Numbered from the stretch's first letter, positions 28,528-37,504 are shown. The stretch is DNA of 64,000 nucleotides from Candidatus Thioglobus sp. (GCA_028228555.1 JAOJBP010000001.1:234707-298706), one strand, 5' to 3'. Made by a program: numbers and translations. The notes: generated from the sequence alone by a model not told the origin.

Positions 28528-30135
28528 ATGACAACAGCAACAGCTTCTCATGACGATCATCACCATGGCCCTGAAAAAGGCTTAATGAGATGGGTTAAAA
28601 CAACGAATCATAAAGACATTGGTACGCTTTACTTGTGGTTTGCATTTAGTATGCTACTTATTGGTGGCGCACTTGCAATGGGCATCCGTATGGAGCTCCT
28701 ACAGCCTGGGCTTCAATTAATGGATCCACACTTTTTTAATCAGCTGACTACTATGCATGGCTTAATTATGGTTTTTGGAGCTATTATGCCGGCATTCGTT
28801 GGCTTGGGTAATTGGTTGATTCCAATGATGGTTGGTGCACCAGATATGGCGCTACCACGAATGAACAACTGGTCATTTTGGATACTACCTTTTGCTGGTG
28901 GCATCTTACTTAGCACATTCTTTATGGAAGGCGGCGCTCCAGCATTTGGTTGGACATTCTATGCACCATTATCAACAACCTTTGCGCCTGATAGTACTGA
29001 CTTCTTTATTTTTGCAGTTCACTTATTAGGATTTTCATCAATTATGGGTGCGATTAATATTATCGCAACAGTGCTAAATATGCGCGCACCTGACATGAAG
29101 TTAATGGACATGCCTTTATTTGTATGGACATGGTTAATTACATCGTTCCTATTAATTGGTGCAATGCCAGTCTTGGCTGGTGCGGTAACTATGATGCTGA
29201 CAGACCGAAACTTCGGTACATCATTTTTTGATGCTGCCGGTGGTGGTGATCCAGTAATGTTCCAGCATATTTTCTGGTTCTTTGGACACCCTGAGGTTTA
29301 TATTATGATTTTGCCGGCTTTTGGAGTGGTTTCTCATATCATTCCAACATTTGCACGCAAGCCTTTATTTGGGTATTCATCAATGGTATATGCAACAGCT
29401 TCGATTGCCTTCTTGTCGTATATCGTATGGGCACACCACATGTTCCTGACTGGAATGCCAGTTGCAGGCGAGCTATACTTTATGTATGCAACCATGCTAA
29501 TTGCTGTGCCTACGGGCGTAAAAGTGTTTAACTGGATTTCAACAATGTGGCGAGGTTCAATGACGTTTGAAACCCCAATGTTATGGGCTATATCATTTGT
29601 TTTCTTGTTTACAATTGGTGGTTTCTCTGGATTAATGTTAGGAATAGCGCCTGCAGACATTCAGTATCATGATACTTATTTTGTAGTTGCACATTTTCAC
29701 TATGTACTAGTTACCGGTGCACTATGGTCAATTATTGCTGCAACGTTCTACTGGTTACCTAAATGGACTGGAAGAATGTATAACGAAGGCTTGGCAAAGG
29801 TACATTTTTGGTGGGCAGTTATCTCCGTTAACGTATTATTTTTCCCTCAGCACTTCTTAGGATTAGCTGGAATGCCTAGAAGAATTCCAGACTATTCGTT
29901 GCAGTTTGCTGACTTTAATATGATCTCATCAATTGGTGGCTTTGCATTCGGCGCTTCATTTATTCTGTTCACTTATATTTTGGTTGACTGTATTCGTAAT
30001 GGCGAGCCAACAACTTCAAGACCTTGGGAAGGTGCTAAAGGCTTAGAGTGGACACTTGCTCCAAAAGCGGATTACCATAGTTTTAATAAGCCACCATCAA
30101 GAAAGCTTATTGAAGCAGAATCTCAGCATTCGTAA
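28528..30135 (+). CDS. ctaD: Cytochrome c oxidase subunit I
   Basis: Catalytic subunit with heme a, heme a3 and CuB. 535 residues, 12 membrane segments. CuB and heme ligands are visible: [14 protein letters not shown] (His and the cross-linked Tyr), AHHMFLTG, and [13 protein letters not shown]. The N-terminal His cluster ([11 protein letters not shown]) lies before the first helix. The stop overlaps the next start by one base (TAATG). Confidence 0.98.
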   Translation: MTTATASHDDHHHGPEKGLMRWVKTTNHKDIGTLYLWFAFSMLLIGGALAMGIRMELLQPGLQLMDPHFFNQLTTMHGLIMVFGAIMPAFVGLGNWLIPMMVGAPDMALPRMNNWSFWILPFAGGILLSTFFMEGGAPAFGWTFYAPLSTTFAPDSTDFFIFAVHLLGFSSIMGAINIIATVLNMRAPDMKLMDMPLFVWTWLITSFLLIGAMPVLAGAVTMMLTDRNFGTSFFDAAGGGDPVMFQHIFWFFGHPEVYIMILPAFGVVSHIIPTFARKPLFGYSSMVYATASIAFLSYIVWAHHMFLTGMPVAGELYFMYATMLIAVPTGVKVFNWISTMWRGSMTFETPMLWAISFVFLFTIGGFSGLMLGIAPADIQYHDTYFVVAHFHYVLVTGALWSIIAATFYWLPKWTGRMYNEGLAKVHFWWAVISVNVLFFPQHFLGLAGMPRRIPDYSLQFADFNMISSIGGFAFGASFILFTYILVDCIRNGEPTTSRPWEGAKGLEWTLAPKADYHSFNKPPSRKLIEAESQHS

Positions 30136-30230
30136 TGGATGAACAAAAAAAAGGCGTTATGGTTACGGTAATGATTTTTGCAGCAATTGCGATAGGAATT
30201 TTTGCTGCAACAATTGTGTTTTATGGCTGA
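30135..30230 (+). CDS. 31-residue small membrane protein of cytochrome oxidase assembly
   Basis: Short ORF of 31 codons plus stop: a charged head (MDEQKKG) and one membrane helix (VMVTVMIFAAIAIGIFAA). Its ATG shares a base with the ctaD stop and its TGA overlaps the ctaG start by 8 bases, so it is translationally placed in the operon. Position and size match the tiny "cytochrome oxidase small assembly protein" encoded between coxI and ctaG in other proteobacteria. Real coding status rests on the tight overlaps at both ends. Confidence 0.7.
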   Translation: MDEQKKGVMVTVMIFAAIAIGIFAATIVFYG

Positions 30231-30762
30231 AAATTTGAAGACAAGAAGCAGTATTAAAAAATGGTTTTGGATTAAGCTGGTATCAGCTCCAATATTCATG
30301 TTTATATTTGCAGTTGTAATCATGCCGCCAATTTATGACGTTTTTTGCGAAATAACAGGGTTTAATGGTACGTCTGGTCGAGTAGATACTGAGCAGGAAT
30401 ACGAGGTTAAAGAGGATAGAAAGGTAGACGTCAGTTTTTTTGCAATGACAATGGGAGGCTTCCCTGTTCAGTTTAATCCAAAAATTAAATCAATGGAGGT
30501 TGTGCCTGGTAAGTTTTACACAACTAGTTATATTGCAAAAAATAACACTGATCAAGTTGTTATTGGTCAAGCAGTGCCAAGTGTTGCTCCAACGGATGCA
30601 GCTCTGCACTTTAAAAAACTAGAGTGTTTTTGTTTTAATAGGCAGGTCTTTCAGCCAAATGAAGAGCTAGAAATGACGTTAAGATTTGTTGTGGAACCAG
30701 AGTTGGATGAGCGAATTCAAGATATAAGTTTGTCATACAATTTTTTTAAACTTGATAAATAA
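30223..30762 (+). CDS. ctaG: Cytochrome c oxidase assembly protein CtaG/COX11
   Basis: Membrane-anchored copper chaperone that builds the CuB centre in subunit I. Starting at the ATG at 30223 gives 179 residues, overlapping the small ORF stop by 8 bases. One helix (about 15-37), then a periplasmic beta domain. The copper-binding CFCF motif sits in KLECFCFNRQVF, with the typical VGQAVPSVAP and DISLSYNFF strands. A longer frame from 30202 would lie wholly inside the small ORF. Confidence 0.95.
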   Translation: MAENLKTRSSIKKWFWIKLVSAPIFMFIFAVVIMPPIYDVFCEITGFNGTSGRVDTEQEYEVKEDRKVDVSFFAMTMGGFPVQFNPKIKSMEVVPGKFYTTSYIAKNNTDQVVIGQAVPSVAPTDAALHFKKLECFCFNRQVFQPNEELEMTLRFVVEPELDERIQDISLSYNFFKLDK

Positions 30763-30778
30763 AAGTGAGGGAGAGTAA

Positions 30779-31711
30779 ATGAACGAAGAAGAATATTATG
30801 TTCCAGAAGGAACCTACTGGCCAATTATTGGCTCAATCGGCGTATCAACATTATTTGTTGGTTTTGCTAATCAAATGCATGGTGTAGAATGGGGAGCCTC
30901 AGTAATGGCGCTTGGTTTTGCAATTACAGTGTTCATGATGTTTGGTTGGTTTGGTCAAGTGGTTAATGAAAGCACAAGCGGGATTTATAATAAGCAAGTC
31001 GATCGCTCTTTTCGTTGGGGTATGAGCTGGTTTATTTTCTCTGAAGTGATGTTTTTTGCAGCTTTCTTTGGTGCATTATTCTATGCAAGAGAGCTTTCAG
31101 TTCCGTGGCTAGGCGGCGCAGATAATAATATCTTTACTCCAGATTTGTGGAATTCATTTAGTGCTTCATGGCATCAAATGGCATTCATGGCACCAGGCTC
31201 TGTAACTGATACTGCTCTGCAGTCAGGCACTGTATTGAGCTTCCCTGCTGTTCCTGCTAGTGGCATTGAAACTGCAACGCCTGCAATGGTTGTTAATCCA
31301 TGGGGCTTACCAGCACTTAATACTGCTTTACTACTAGCTTCAGGCGTTACGCTAACTTATGCCCACCACGCGCTACGTGCTGGTAATCGCAACCAGATTG
31401 TTGGTTGGTTAGTAGCTACCATCGCTTTGGGCGCTGCTTTTCTAGGCTTCCAAATTATGGAATATGGCCACGCTTACCAAGATGGCCTGAAATTAACCTC
31501 TGGAATCTACGGCTCTACTTTTTATATGCTGACAGGCTTCCACGGTTTCCATGTAACTGTTGGTGTGATTATGTTGACTGTTATTTTATATCGTGTTCAG
31601 AAGGGGCATTTTAATGCAGATAACCATTTTGGATTTGAGGGTGTCGCTTGGTATTGGCACTTTGTAGACGTAGTTTGGTTAGGTCTATTTATTTTTGTTT
31701 ACTGGCTATAA
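30779..31711 (+). CDS. ctaE: Cytochrome c oxidase subunit III
   Basis: Third core subunit of the aa3-type oxidase. 310 residues with seven membrane helices; a long extramembrane stretch (about 115-180) between helices resembles that in pseudomonad CtaE. Conserved FRWGMSWFIFSEVMFFAAFF, THHALRAG-like YAHHALRAGNR and GFHGFHVTVG are seen, and the end is VAWYWHFVDVVWLGLFIFVY. Preceded by a GAGGGAG ribosome binding site. Followed by a strong terminator. Confidence 0.97.
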   Translation: MNEEEYYVPEGTYWPIIGSIGVSTLFVGFANQMHGVEWGASVMALGFAITVFMMFGWFGQVVNESTSGIYNKQVDRSFRWGMSWFIFSEVMFFAAFFGALFYARELSVPWLGGADNNIFTPDLWNSFSASWHQMAFMAPGSVTDTALQSGTVLSFPAVPASGIETATPAMVVNPWGLPALNTALLLASGVTLTYAHHALRAGNRNQIVGWLVATIALGAAFLGFQIMEYGHAYQDGLKLTSGIYGSTFYMLTGFHGFHVTVGVIMLTVILYRVQKGHFNADNHFGFEGVAWYWHFVDVVWLGLFIFVYWL

Positions 31712-31725
31712 TAGTTAGTTAGAAC

Positions 31726-31760
31726 AATAAAAAGGCCCCTTTATTGGGGCCTTTTTATTA
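31726..31760 (+). terminator. Rho-independent terminator after ctaE
   Basis: A long G/C-rich hairpin (stem AAAAAGGCCCC against GGGGCCTTTTT, loop about six bases) whose 3' arm ends in a T run. It separates ctaCDGE from the DUF2909/surf1 pair; symmetric A and T flanks would let it also work in the reverse direction. Confidence 0.9.
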
Positions 31761-31783
31761 CAAGAAAATATCGGGAGTTGTTT

Positions 31784-32014
31784 ATGACAGAATTTGTTAT
31801 TGTTTTAATTGTTATTGCCATATTAGTGGCGCTAGGTTTTGGCTTAATTGGAATGGTCAGGGGCGGCAAAGAGGGCTCTGATAAAATGTTTAAGTCATTA
31901 GTTACAAGAGTGTCTTTATCTGTTTTATTATTTATACTAGTATTATTTTCTGGTTATATGGGATGGATTGAACCTAATATGATAATGGTCGATGCACCTA
32001 TTGCACAAAAATGA
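31784..32014 (+). CDS. DUF2909 family twin-transmembrane protein
   Basis: 76 residues from the ATG at 31784, which is set by GGGAG six bases upstream; a TTG at 31778 would add two codons. Two membrane helices separated by MVRGGKEGSDKMFKSL, the family's short basic/glycine loop. Function is unknown. Overlaps surf1 by 4 bases (ATGA), as the same pair does in pseudomonad cox loci, so a part in oxidase assembly is likely but untested. Confidence 0.82.
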   Translation: MTEFVIVLIVIAILVALGFGLIGMVRGGKEGSDKMFKSLVTRVSLSVLLFILVLFSGYMGWIEPNMIMVDAPIAQK

Positions 32015-32697
32015 TTAAACGTAGTTTTATGTTGCCAGCAGTTTTGATTACTTTAACGTTCGCAGGATTAGTGTCGTTAGGCTTTTGGCAGCTAGATCGC
32101 GCAGATGAAAAACGAGCTATAGAGAATGCTATAGTTTTAGCCCAATCAAGCCCTGCTAAACTTTTAAAACCTGAGAATATAAATTCTAAAGAGCATTATA
32201 AAGTGCTGCTTAATGGTTATTTTGATTCGGATAAACAGTTTATCTATGACAATCAGATAGTTAATAGTAACGCGGGCTATTATGTTTTAACGCCATTTAT
32301 TTTAAATAAAAATTCTGCGATTTTGGTTAATCGAGGTTTTGTACCCTGGTATGGAAAACGTGACGAACTTATTGATATCGTCATAGATAGTCAGCCAAGA
32401 ACAATTGAGGTTGGATTAATTAAACCTCAAAAGCGTATTCAATTAACAGCACAAGACATTAATACGAGCTTTCCAATTTTAATTCAGTCTCTGGATCTAG
32501 ATCAATTTTCTTTGTTATCTGGCTATCAGTTCGTCCCTATGCTGGCGCAATTGGACGTCAATGCTAGCAATGGTTTTTTCAGGCAGTGGAAGCCGTTTTA
32601 CGGCAGCATTGACAAGCATTTAGGCTACGCTTTACAGTGGTTTTTAATGGCGTTTGTTTTGCTATTTATCTCCTTGAGGCTTCTTAGAAAAGAATAA
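32011..32697 (+). CDS. SURF1 family cytochrome oxidase assembly protein
   Basis: 228 residues, with one membrane helix at each end (about 8-26 and 207-224) and a periplasmic domain between, the SURF1 layout. FWQLDRADEKR, GYFDSDKQFIYDNQ, GYYVLTPF, ILVNRGFVPW and the closing GYALQWFLMAF are all family signatures. SURF1 proteins aid heme a insertion into subunit I. Coupled to the DUF2909 gene by a 4-base overlap. Confidence 0.93.
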   Translation: MIKRSFMLPAVLITLTFAGLVSLGFWQLDRADEKRAIENAIVLAQSSPAKLLKPENINSKEHYKVLLNGYFDSDKQFIYDNQIVNSNAGYYVLTPFILNKNSAILVNRGFVPWYGKRDELIDIVIDSQPRTIEVGLIKPQKRIQLTAQDINTSFPILIQSLDLDQFSLLSGYQFVPMLAQLDVNASNGFFRQWKPFYGSIDKHLGYALQWFLMAFVLLFISLRLLRKE

Positions 32698-32747
32698 CTA
32701 AGCTACATTGACCGCTTTTAATTCTAGCGCTTAAAAAATTCTATAAA

Positions 32748-32796
32748 TTGATTTATATCAAGAAGCTCAGTGAAATTTGACGGTATCATTAAATCC
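32748..32796 (+). promoter_or_regulatory. FNR/DNR-type class II promoter of ccoNOQP
   Basis: A perfect FNR-type box, TTGAT-TTAT-ATCAA (32748-32761), with TATCAT (32784-32789) as the -10 element. The box centre (32754.5) is 41.5 bases before a start site near 32796, exactly the spacing of class II FNR-activated promoters. The ccoN ATG is at 32877, leaving a leader of about 80 bases. This predicts induction of the cbb3 oxidase under low oxygen. Confidence 0.85.
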
Positions 32797-32876
32797 AATG
32801 TAAAATAACATACCGACTTAATTGAACCATTAAGATTAAAGTTGTTAATTAAATAATAAAATAAAGAGGAATATTC

Positions 32877-34295
32877 ATGAATTTATCAGAAAAGTATGAC
32901 TTAAGCGTCGTCAAATGGTTTACGATCATGTCTTCTGTTTATTTGGTAATAGGCACGTTAATCGGTGTGTATATTGCTGCTGAGCTGGCATTTCCTTACC
33001 TTAATGATTTAGGCACGGATCTTCCATATTTTCAATTTGGTCGTTTAAGACCGCTACATACAAATTCAGTAATCTTTGCCTTTGGTGGTTCAGCACTTAT
33101 GGCGGCAGCTTTTTATATTGTTCAAAGAACTAATCAGGTTCGTCTTTGGTCTAACAAAATGGCCTGGTTTACATTTTGGTCGTGGAATACTGTTATCGCA
33201 CTTGCTGTCATTACACTGCCTCTAGGATTAACTCAGTCAAAAGAATATGCCGAGCTTGAGTGGCCTATCGACATTTTGATTACGCTATCTTGGGCGTCAT
33301 ATTTGTACAATTTCGTTATGACTATTCATATTCGTGACCGTAACAAAGTGCCACATGTTTATGTAGCAAACTGGTTCTTCTTGGGCATGATGGTGATGGT
33401 CACTTACTTACATGTGGTGAACAATCTGTCAATTCCAGTGGACTGGTTTAAGTCTTACTCAATTTTCTCCGGTGTACAAGATGCTATGATTCAATGGTGG
33501 TGGGGGCATAATGCAGTTGGATTTTTCCTAACTGCAGGCTTTTTAGGCATGATGTATTACTTTGTACCTAAGCAGGCAGAGAGGCCAATTTACTCATATC
33601 GTTTATCAGTTATTCATTTTTGGGCCCTAATGTTTGGTTATGTATGGTTGGGCGCTCACCACTTGCAATACACTGCGTTGCCAGATTGGGCCGGCTCTTT
33701 AGGCGCAACTATTTCACTGGCAATGATTATTCCATCATGGGGTGGTGCGTTAAATGGAATTTTGACCTTATCAGGTGCATGGGATCGATTGCGTGAAGAC
33801 TATATTTTGCGTTTTTTAATTATGTCACTAGCTTTTTACGCAATGTCTACTTTCGAAGGTCCAGTAATGGCGGCTAAAAATGTTAATGCATTGTCTCATT
33901 ACACTGATTGGACTATCGGTCATGTGCACTCTGGCGCTTTAGGCTGGAACATTATGGTGGCTTCGGGTGCGCTTTATCATATGATTGAAAGAATGTACAA
34001 CATTAAACTTAATCAAAAACTATTAGCAACGCATTTCTGGATTCATACGATTGGTACGGTTACATATATTGTTGCCATGTGGGTTTCTGGCATCATGCAA
34101 GGCTTGATGTGGAGAGCTTATGATGAGTATGGAACATTAGCGTATACATTTGCAGAGTCTGTATCTGCAATGCACCCTTACTATGTCATGAGAACGTCAG
34201 GCGGCGTATTGATTCTTACCGGCGCAATAATCATGCTAGTTAATATTGTTAGCACGATTCGCAAGTCGAATTCATTACAAACAGCTAGCGCATAA
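32877..34295 (+). CDS. ccoN: cbb3-type cytochrome c oxidase subunit I
   Basis: Catalytic subunit of the high-affinity oxidase (heme b, heme b3, CuB). 472 residues, 12 membrane segments. Ligand-bearing stretches include [38 protein letters not shown] and [15 protein letters not shown]. The N-terminus ([14 protein letters not shown]) is typical of the short cbb3 form. Preceded by a GAGGA ribosome binding site. First gene of ccoNOQP. Confidence 0.97.
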   Translation: MNLSEKYDLSVVKWFTIMSSVYLVIGTLIGVYIAAELAFPYLNDLGTDLPYFQFGRLRPLHTNSVIFAFGGSALMAAAFYIVQRTNQVRLWSNKMAWFTFWSWNTVIALAVITLPLGLTQSKEYAELEWPIDILITLSWASYLYNFVMTIHIRDRNKVPHVYVANWFFLGMMVMVTYLHVVNNLSIPVDWFKSYSIFSGVQDAMIQWWWGHNAVGFFLTAGFLGMMYYFVPKQAERPIYSYRLSVIHFWALMFGYVWLGAHHLQYTALPDWAGSLGATISLAMIIPSWGGALNGILTLSGAWDRLREDYILRFLIMSLAFYAMSTFEGPVMAAKNVNALSHYTDWTIGHVHSGALGWNIMVASGALYHMIERMYNIKLNQKLLATHFWIHTIGTVTYIVAMWVSGIMQGLMWRAYDEYGTLAYTFAESVSAMHPYYVMRTSGGVLILTGAIIMLVNIVSTIRKSNSLQTASA

Positions 34296-34308
34296 GAGGG
34301 GATAGATA

Positions 34309-35040
34309 ATGTCAAATCATAACGGAAAAGAAAGCATACAAGCAAAGTTTGAAAAGAACATCTTTGCTATGTACTTGTTTATGGCTCTAGCAGTTTCATT
34401 AGCGGGTATCGTACAAATTGTACCTTTATTCACTAATCCGGAAACGGTCAAGGATGAGGTTATATTAGCTGATGGCACTACTCAAAGTCTTTTATGGCAA
34501 AGAGCCGAAGGCCAGACTTTAGATGATTGGAAGCCAGGTGATGGTGTGCGTCCAAATACGCCATTAGAGGTGGCTGGTCGTGACATCTATCAACGTGAAG
34601 GGTGTTATTTATGCCACTCACAAATGATTCGTCCATTTAGAGATGAGAAAGAACGCTACGGGCACTTTTCATTAGCGGTAGAGTCTAAATATGACCATCC
34701 ATTCCAATGGGGCTCTAAAAGAACAGGCCCTGATCTAGCTCGTTTAGGCGGTAAGTATTCCGACGAATGGCATATTCTTCATTTGCGCCATCCTCAGGCT
34801 TTAGTGCCAGAGTCAGTAATGCCTAAATATAAATTCTTAGATAATGCGATGGTTGATGGTGATGAGATTGCTACGCATATGAAAGGCCTGTCTAAAGTTG
34901 GCGTCCCATATACAGAGACAGATATTGCCAGCGCTGCACAAGCTGTGAAAGGCAAGACTGAAATGGATGCTATGGTTGCATATTTGCAGTCATTGGGCAC
35001 AATGATTAAGTTTGAGAACGGCGTTACTTACCGCGAATAA
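34309..35040 (+). CDS. ccoO: cbb3-type cytochrome c oxidase subunit II, monoheme cytochrome c
   Basis: Membrane-anchored cytochrome c passing electrons to CcoN. 243 residues: one helix near the N-terminus (about 16-38), heme motif CYLCH in [21 protein letters not shown], and the likely axial Met in SVMPKYKFL. Its stop overlaps the ccoQ start by one base. Ends in [10 protein letters not shown], a short polar tail. Confidence 0.97.
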   Translation: MSNHNGKESIQAKFEKNIFAMYLFMALAVSLAGIVQIVPLFTNPETVKDEVILADGTTQSLLWQRAEGQTLDDWKPGDGVRPNTPLEVAGRDIYQREGCYLCHSQMIRPFRDEKERYGHFSLAVESKYDHPFQWGSKRTGPDLARLGGKYSDEWHILHLRHPQALVPESVMPKYKFLDNAMVDGDEIATHMKGLSKVGVPYTETDIASAAQAVKGKTEMDAMVAYLQSLGTMIKFENGVTYRE

Positions 35041-35186
35041 TGACTTTAATTGATAAAATTGGCGCTGTTACAGCTGTTGTGGTATTTGTTTTATTAGCCG
35101 CCGCTTATTTTTATTCTTTCAGGCCAAAAAATAAGCAAAAATTTGAAGACTTACGAAATTTCGTTAATGATGATGATGAACGTTAA
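35040..35186 (+). CDS. ccoQ: cbb3-type cytochrome oxidase subunit CcoQ
   Basis: 48-residue protein too short for routine ORF cut-offs. One membrane helix (about 8-27, GAVTAVVVFVLLAAAYFYSF) followed by RPKNKQKFEDL and an acidic end, the normal CcoQ form. The ATG shares a base with the ccoO stop and the gene ends 12 bases before ccoP. CcoQ stabilises the oxidase complex. Confidence 0.88.
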   Translation: MTLIDKIGAVTAVVVFVLLAAAYFYSFRPKNKQKFEDLRNFVNDDDER

Positions 35187-35198
35187 GAGGAACAGATA

Positions 35199-36122
35199 AT
35201 GAGTAAACATGAAAACCCCTACCCAGGTGAAAATAATACAGGACACTTTTGGGATGACGAACAAGACTTAAGAGAGCTAAACAACCGTCCGCCAAGATGG
35301 TACATGCAAGCTATGTTTATTGGGCTTGTAGCGGTTGTTGTTTATTCATTCTACTATCCAAGTATCCCTTGGTTTGGAGAGCATTATAAGGGTACAGCAG
35401 GATGGACTCAAATTACAGAGATGGATGAAAGCGTTGCAGAGCTTGAAGCTTATCGTGAAAAGAAATTTGCAGCAACCGAACAAGCCATTGCAGACTCTTC
35501 ACTAGAAGACATTATTCGTGATGAAGAACTAAAAACCTATGCAGTTAAAACAGCTAAGACGTTATTTGGTGATAATTGCGCCGCTTGTCATGGCGCTAGT
35601 GGCCAGGGTAATGAGGGCTTTCCAGTCTTAGCTGATGATGATTGGTTATATGGTGGATCATTAGCTAAGATTGAGCAAACACTTATCATTGGTCGTAAGG
35701 GTAACATGCCAGCCCGTATGCTTGGTATTACTGATGAGCAGGCTGATGAACTAGCAACTTTCTTAATTGAAACAGGCAAGGGCTCCCAAGGTAAACCTAA
35801 CCCTGCTTCGAAAGCACTTTACATGAGCAAGGGTTGTATTGGTTGTCATGGTCCAACATTGGCAGGTAATCAGATGCTAGGCTCGGCTAATTTGAGCGAT
35901 AGTATTTATCGTTTTAAGGCAGAAGACCAGCATGCCTCGGTTGTGCGCACGATTCTTCATGGAGTTAACCAAGGTCATGATGCGCAAACCCAAGACGCGG
36001 TAATGCCAGCATTTGGCCAGTCTAGTGTGATCGATGCAGTACAACTTAAGAAGCTTGTGGTTTATGTTCATCAGTTAGGCGGTGGAGTTCCAGTTCCAGC
36101 TATTAAGTCAGAAGCTAAATAG
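35199..36122 (+). CDS. ccoP: cbb3-type cytochrome c oxidase subunit III, diheme cytochrome c
   Basis: Electron-entry subunit. 307 residues: cytoplasmic N-terminal stretch with the conserved HFWDDEQDLRELNNRPPRWY, one membrane helix (about 38-55), then two cytochrome c domains with CAACH (about 128-132) and CIGCH (about 212-216), each followed by a Met-ligand region (KGNMPARM and DAVMPAFG). Good AGAGGAA ribosome binding site. Last gene of the operon; no obvious terminator follows before tRNA-Thr. Confidence 0.97.
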   Translation: MSKHENPYPGENNTGHFWDDEQDLRELNNRPPRWYMQAMFIGLVAVVVYSFYYPSIPWFGEHYKGTAGWTQITEMDESVAELEAYREKKFAATEQAIADSSLEDIIRDEELKTYAVKTAKTLFGDNCAACHGASGQGNEGFPVLADDDWLYGGSLAKIEQTLIIGRKGNMPARMLGITDEQADELATFLIETGKGSQGKPNPASKALYMSKGCIGCHGPTLAGNQMLGSANLSDSIYRFKAEDQHASVVRTILHGVNQGHDAQTQDAVMPAFGQSSVIDAVQLKKLVVYVHQLGGGVPVPAIKSEAK

Positions 36123-36278
36123 AACAAAACTTACTTATATTTTTACTAGGAAATATAGGCAATAACATCAATGAAACACCTCTTGATTAAGGTATTTTTT
36201 TAGTCTATAAAAATATATAAAATACCGAGCTATTTTTTTAATAGTAGATGTAACTTCTTGGTATAATTTGCGTTTATT

Positions 36279-36354
36279 GCCGAAGTAGCACAGTTGGTAG
36301 TGCAACTGATTTGTAATCAGTAGGTCGCCAGTTCGAGTCCGGCCTTCGGCACCA
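36279..36354 (+). tRNA. tRNA-Thr (anticodon TGT)
   Basis: 76-base cloverleaf: acceptor GCCGAAG pairs with CTTCGGC, the anticodon arm ACTGA-TTTGTAA-TCAGT gives TGT, reading ACA (Thr). The T arm holds GTTCGAGTC and the 3' CCA is encoded. A TATAAT -10 element lies at 36262-36267. Confidence 0.96.
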
Positions 36355-36359
36355 TATTC

Positions 36360-36388
36360 AAACCCATAGCATTTGCTATGGGTTTTTT
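36360..36388 (+). terminator. Rho-independent terminator after tRNA-Thr
   Basis: Perfect 10-bp stem AACCCATAGC/GCTATGGGTT with a 4-base loop, then a T run. It begins 6 bases after the tRNA. Confidence 0.9.
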
Positions 36389-36607
36389 CGTTTTTAAATC
36401 CGATAAACCATAGTATTAATATTAACAAAAATCAAATAAGGAAATGATTGGCGGATATTGATAAGGTTTTTTTGAGAAATATTGCTTGTTTTCGAAAAAC
36501 CAGAAATTTTTGACAGAAGAGAGTGAAAGTCTAATAAATAGCCCTAATTTATGCCTCAAACAGCTATTTACAGGTTATTTTCGATACAAAAAATGGTATT
36601 TAATATA

Positions 36608-36642
36608 GAAAATCAGTTGATTTTCATTATTTCCGAAATAAT
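36608..36642. repeat. Two adjacent small inverted repeats downstream of the Crp/Fnr gene
   Basis: First GAAAATCA-GT-TGATTTTC (36608-36625), then ATTATTTC-C-GAAATAAT (36626-36642), ending 4 bases past the regulator's stop on the minus strand. Either could help stop transcription, but the T tracts are poor. The rest of 36389-36607 (about 220 bases of AT-rich DNA) shows no gene or known element. Confidence 0.45.
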
Positions 36643-36645
36643 TGA

Positions 36646-37371
36646 TTAAGTGTGCAGGCAATGATCTGTTTTGAAAAAGGCACAATTAGATCCAGTCACT
36701 GGATCGCAATAGGTGCAAAGTTCATCACCATTATCGAGTAATATTTTTTTATTATTTAAAACAATGCCGTCTTTTTTTAGCTCAGACAATGCTCTAGAAA
36801 AAGACTCTGGCTGCATTCCTAAATAAGCAGCCGTTAAGGATTTTGAGTAAGGCAACTCGAAAGTGCCATTAGCTTTAGAATGTACTAAATACCAACCAAC
36901 TTTTTCTTTGGCAGTTTTTAGCTGTAATACTTCCGCACTAAGCATCAGGCTTTGGACGCTTTCAGCTAAATATTGAACAATATTTAGCGAAAATTGATGA
37001 TGCTCAGCCATGGCTTTGGCAATAGCCTCTTGTGGAAAGTAAAATAAAGTGGTTTTTTTAACAAAAACCGCGGTTACATCATAATGAGGTGAAAAATGCA
37101 TAGGTGAAACAACATCTTTAAGGCCAACTATTTTCAAAACAAGCTCATTGCCTCGTTGATCAATTTTTGTCAATTTAAACAGGCCATCGAAATTAATATA
37201 CAGTCTAGAATGTTCAGTAGAGCTAAAGGAAGCAACCTCGCCTTTTTGAAAATACTTAATTTTCAAAGCCGCAAATAAGCCCCCTAACGCTTCTTGAGTT
37301 AAATTTTTAAAAATAGGTAGACTAAGAAGATAACCATGATATTTATCGATATATTTTTGAGTGGGAGTCAT
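36646..37371 (-). CDS. Crp/Fnr family regulator, DNR-like, with C-terminal cysteine cluster
   Basis: 241-residue transcription factor: cyclic-nucleotide-type sensor domain (about 20-130), dimer helix (about 128-155) and winged helix-turn-helix. The recognition helix has Glu189-X2-Ser192-Arg193 (QPESFSRAL), the residues that read TTGAT half-sites in FNR/DNR. It resembles NO-sensing DNR (AYLGMQPESFSR) more than FNR, and lacks FNR's N-terminal cysteines. Its only cysteines are 219, 222, 230 and 238 (C-X2-C-X7-C-X7-C), all in the C-terminal tail. It probably controls ccoNOQP and the hemN-relic promoter. Effector (NO, O2 or other) is not known from sequence. Confidence 0.88.
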   Translation of the reverse strand: MTPTQKYIDKYHGYLLSLPIFKNLTQEALGGLFAALKIKYFQKGEVASFSSTEHSRLYINFDGLFKLTKIDQRGNELVLKIVGLKDVVSPMHFSPHYDVTAVFVKKTTLFYFPQEAIAKAMAEHHQFSLNIVQYLAESVQSLMLSAEVLQLKTAKEKVGWYLVHSKANGTFELPYSKSLTAAYLGMQPESFSRALSELKKDGIVLNNKKILLDNGDELCTYCDPVTGSNCAFFKTDHCLHT

Positions 37372-37424
37372 GTGGCTAAATTGTAGCAGAAAAAAGAAAA
37401 ATATGGCTCAAATTAAACAATATA

Positions 37425-37472
37425 TTGACCTAAATCAAGGAATCTTAATTTATTCTTGATACAATTGTAAGC
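37425..37472 (+). promoter_or_regulatory. FNR-type promoter before the hemN relic
   Basis: Box TTGAC-CTAA-ATCAA (37425-37438), one base off consensus, with TACAAT (37460-37465) as the -10; the centre-to-centre distance of 31 bases matches the class II layout of the ccoN promoter and predicts a rightward start near 37472. The box also lies 54 bases before the regulator's own ATG on the other strand, so it may autoregulate it. hemN is a usual Anr/Dnr target in pseudomonads. Confidence 0.6.
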
Positions 37473-37480
37473 CTCTCCCC

Positions 37481-37504
37481 GGGGTTAATCGAAAGATTAG
37501 CCCC
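37481..37504 (+). other. GAAA-capped RNA hairpin at the start of the FNR-driven transcript
   Basis: GGGGTTAATC-GAAA-GATTAGCCCC forms a 10-bp stem with one G-U wobble, closed by a GNRA tetraloop, about 9 bases after the predicted start site. It is followed by CCACCCTAT, not by a T run, so it does not look like a terminator. It may be a 5'-end stabiliser or part of a small RNA. Confidence 0.5.

Noticed and set aside
36360..36645. Possible tRNA-linked integration site or small gene after tRNA-Thr
   Set aside because: No repeat of the tRNA 3' end, no integrase and no ORF with a ribosome binding site were found.
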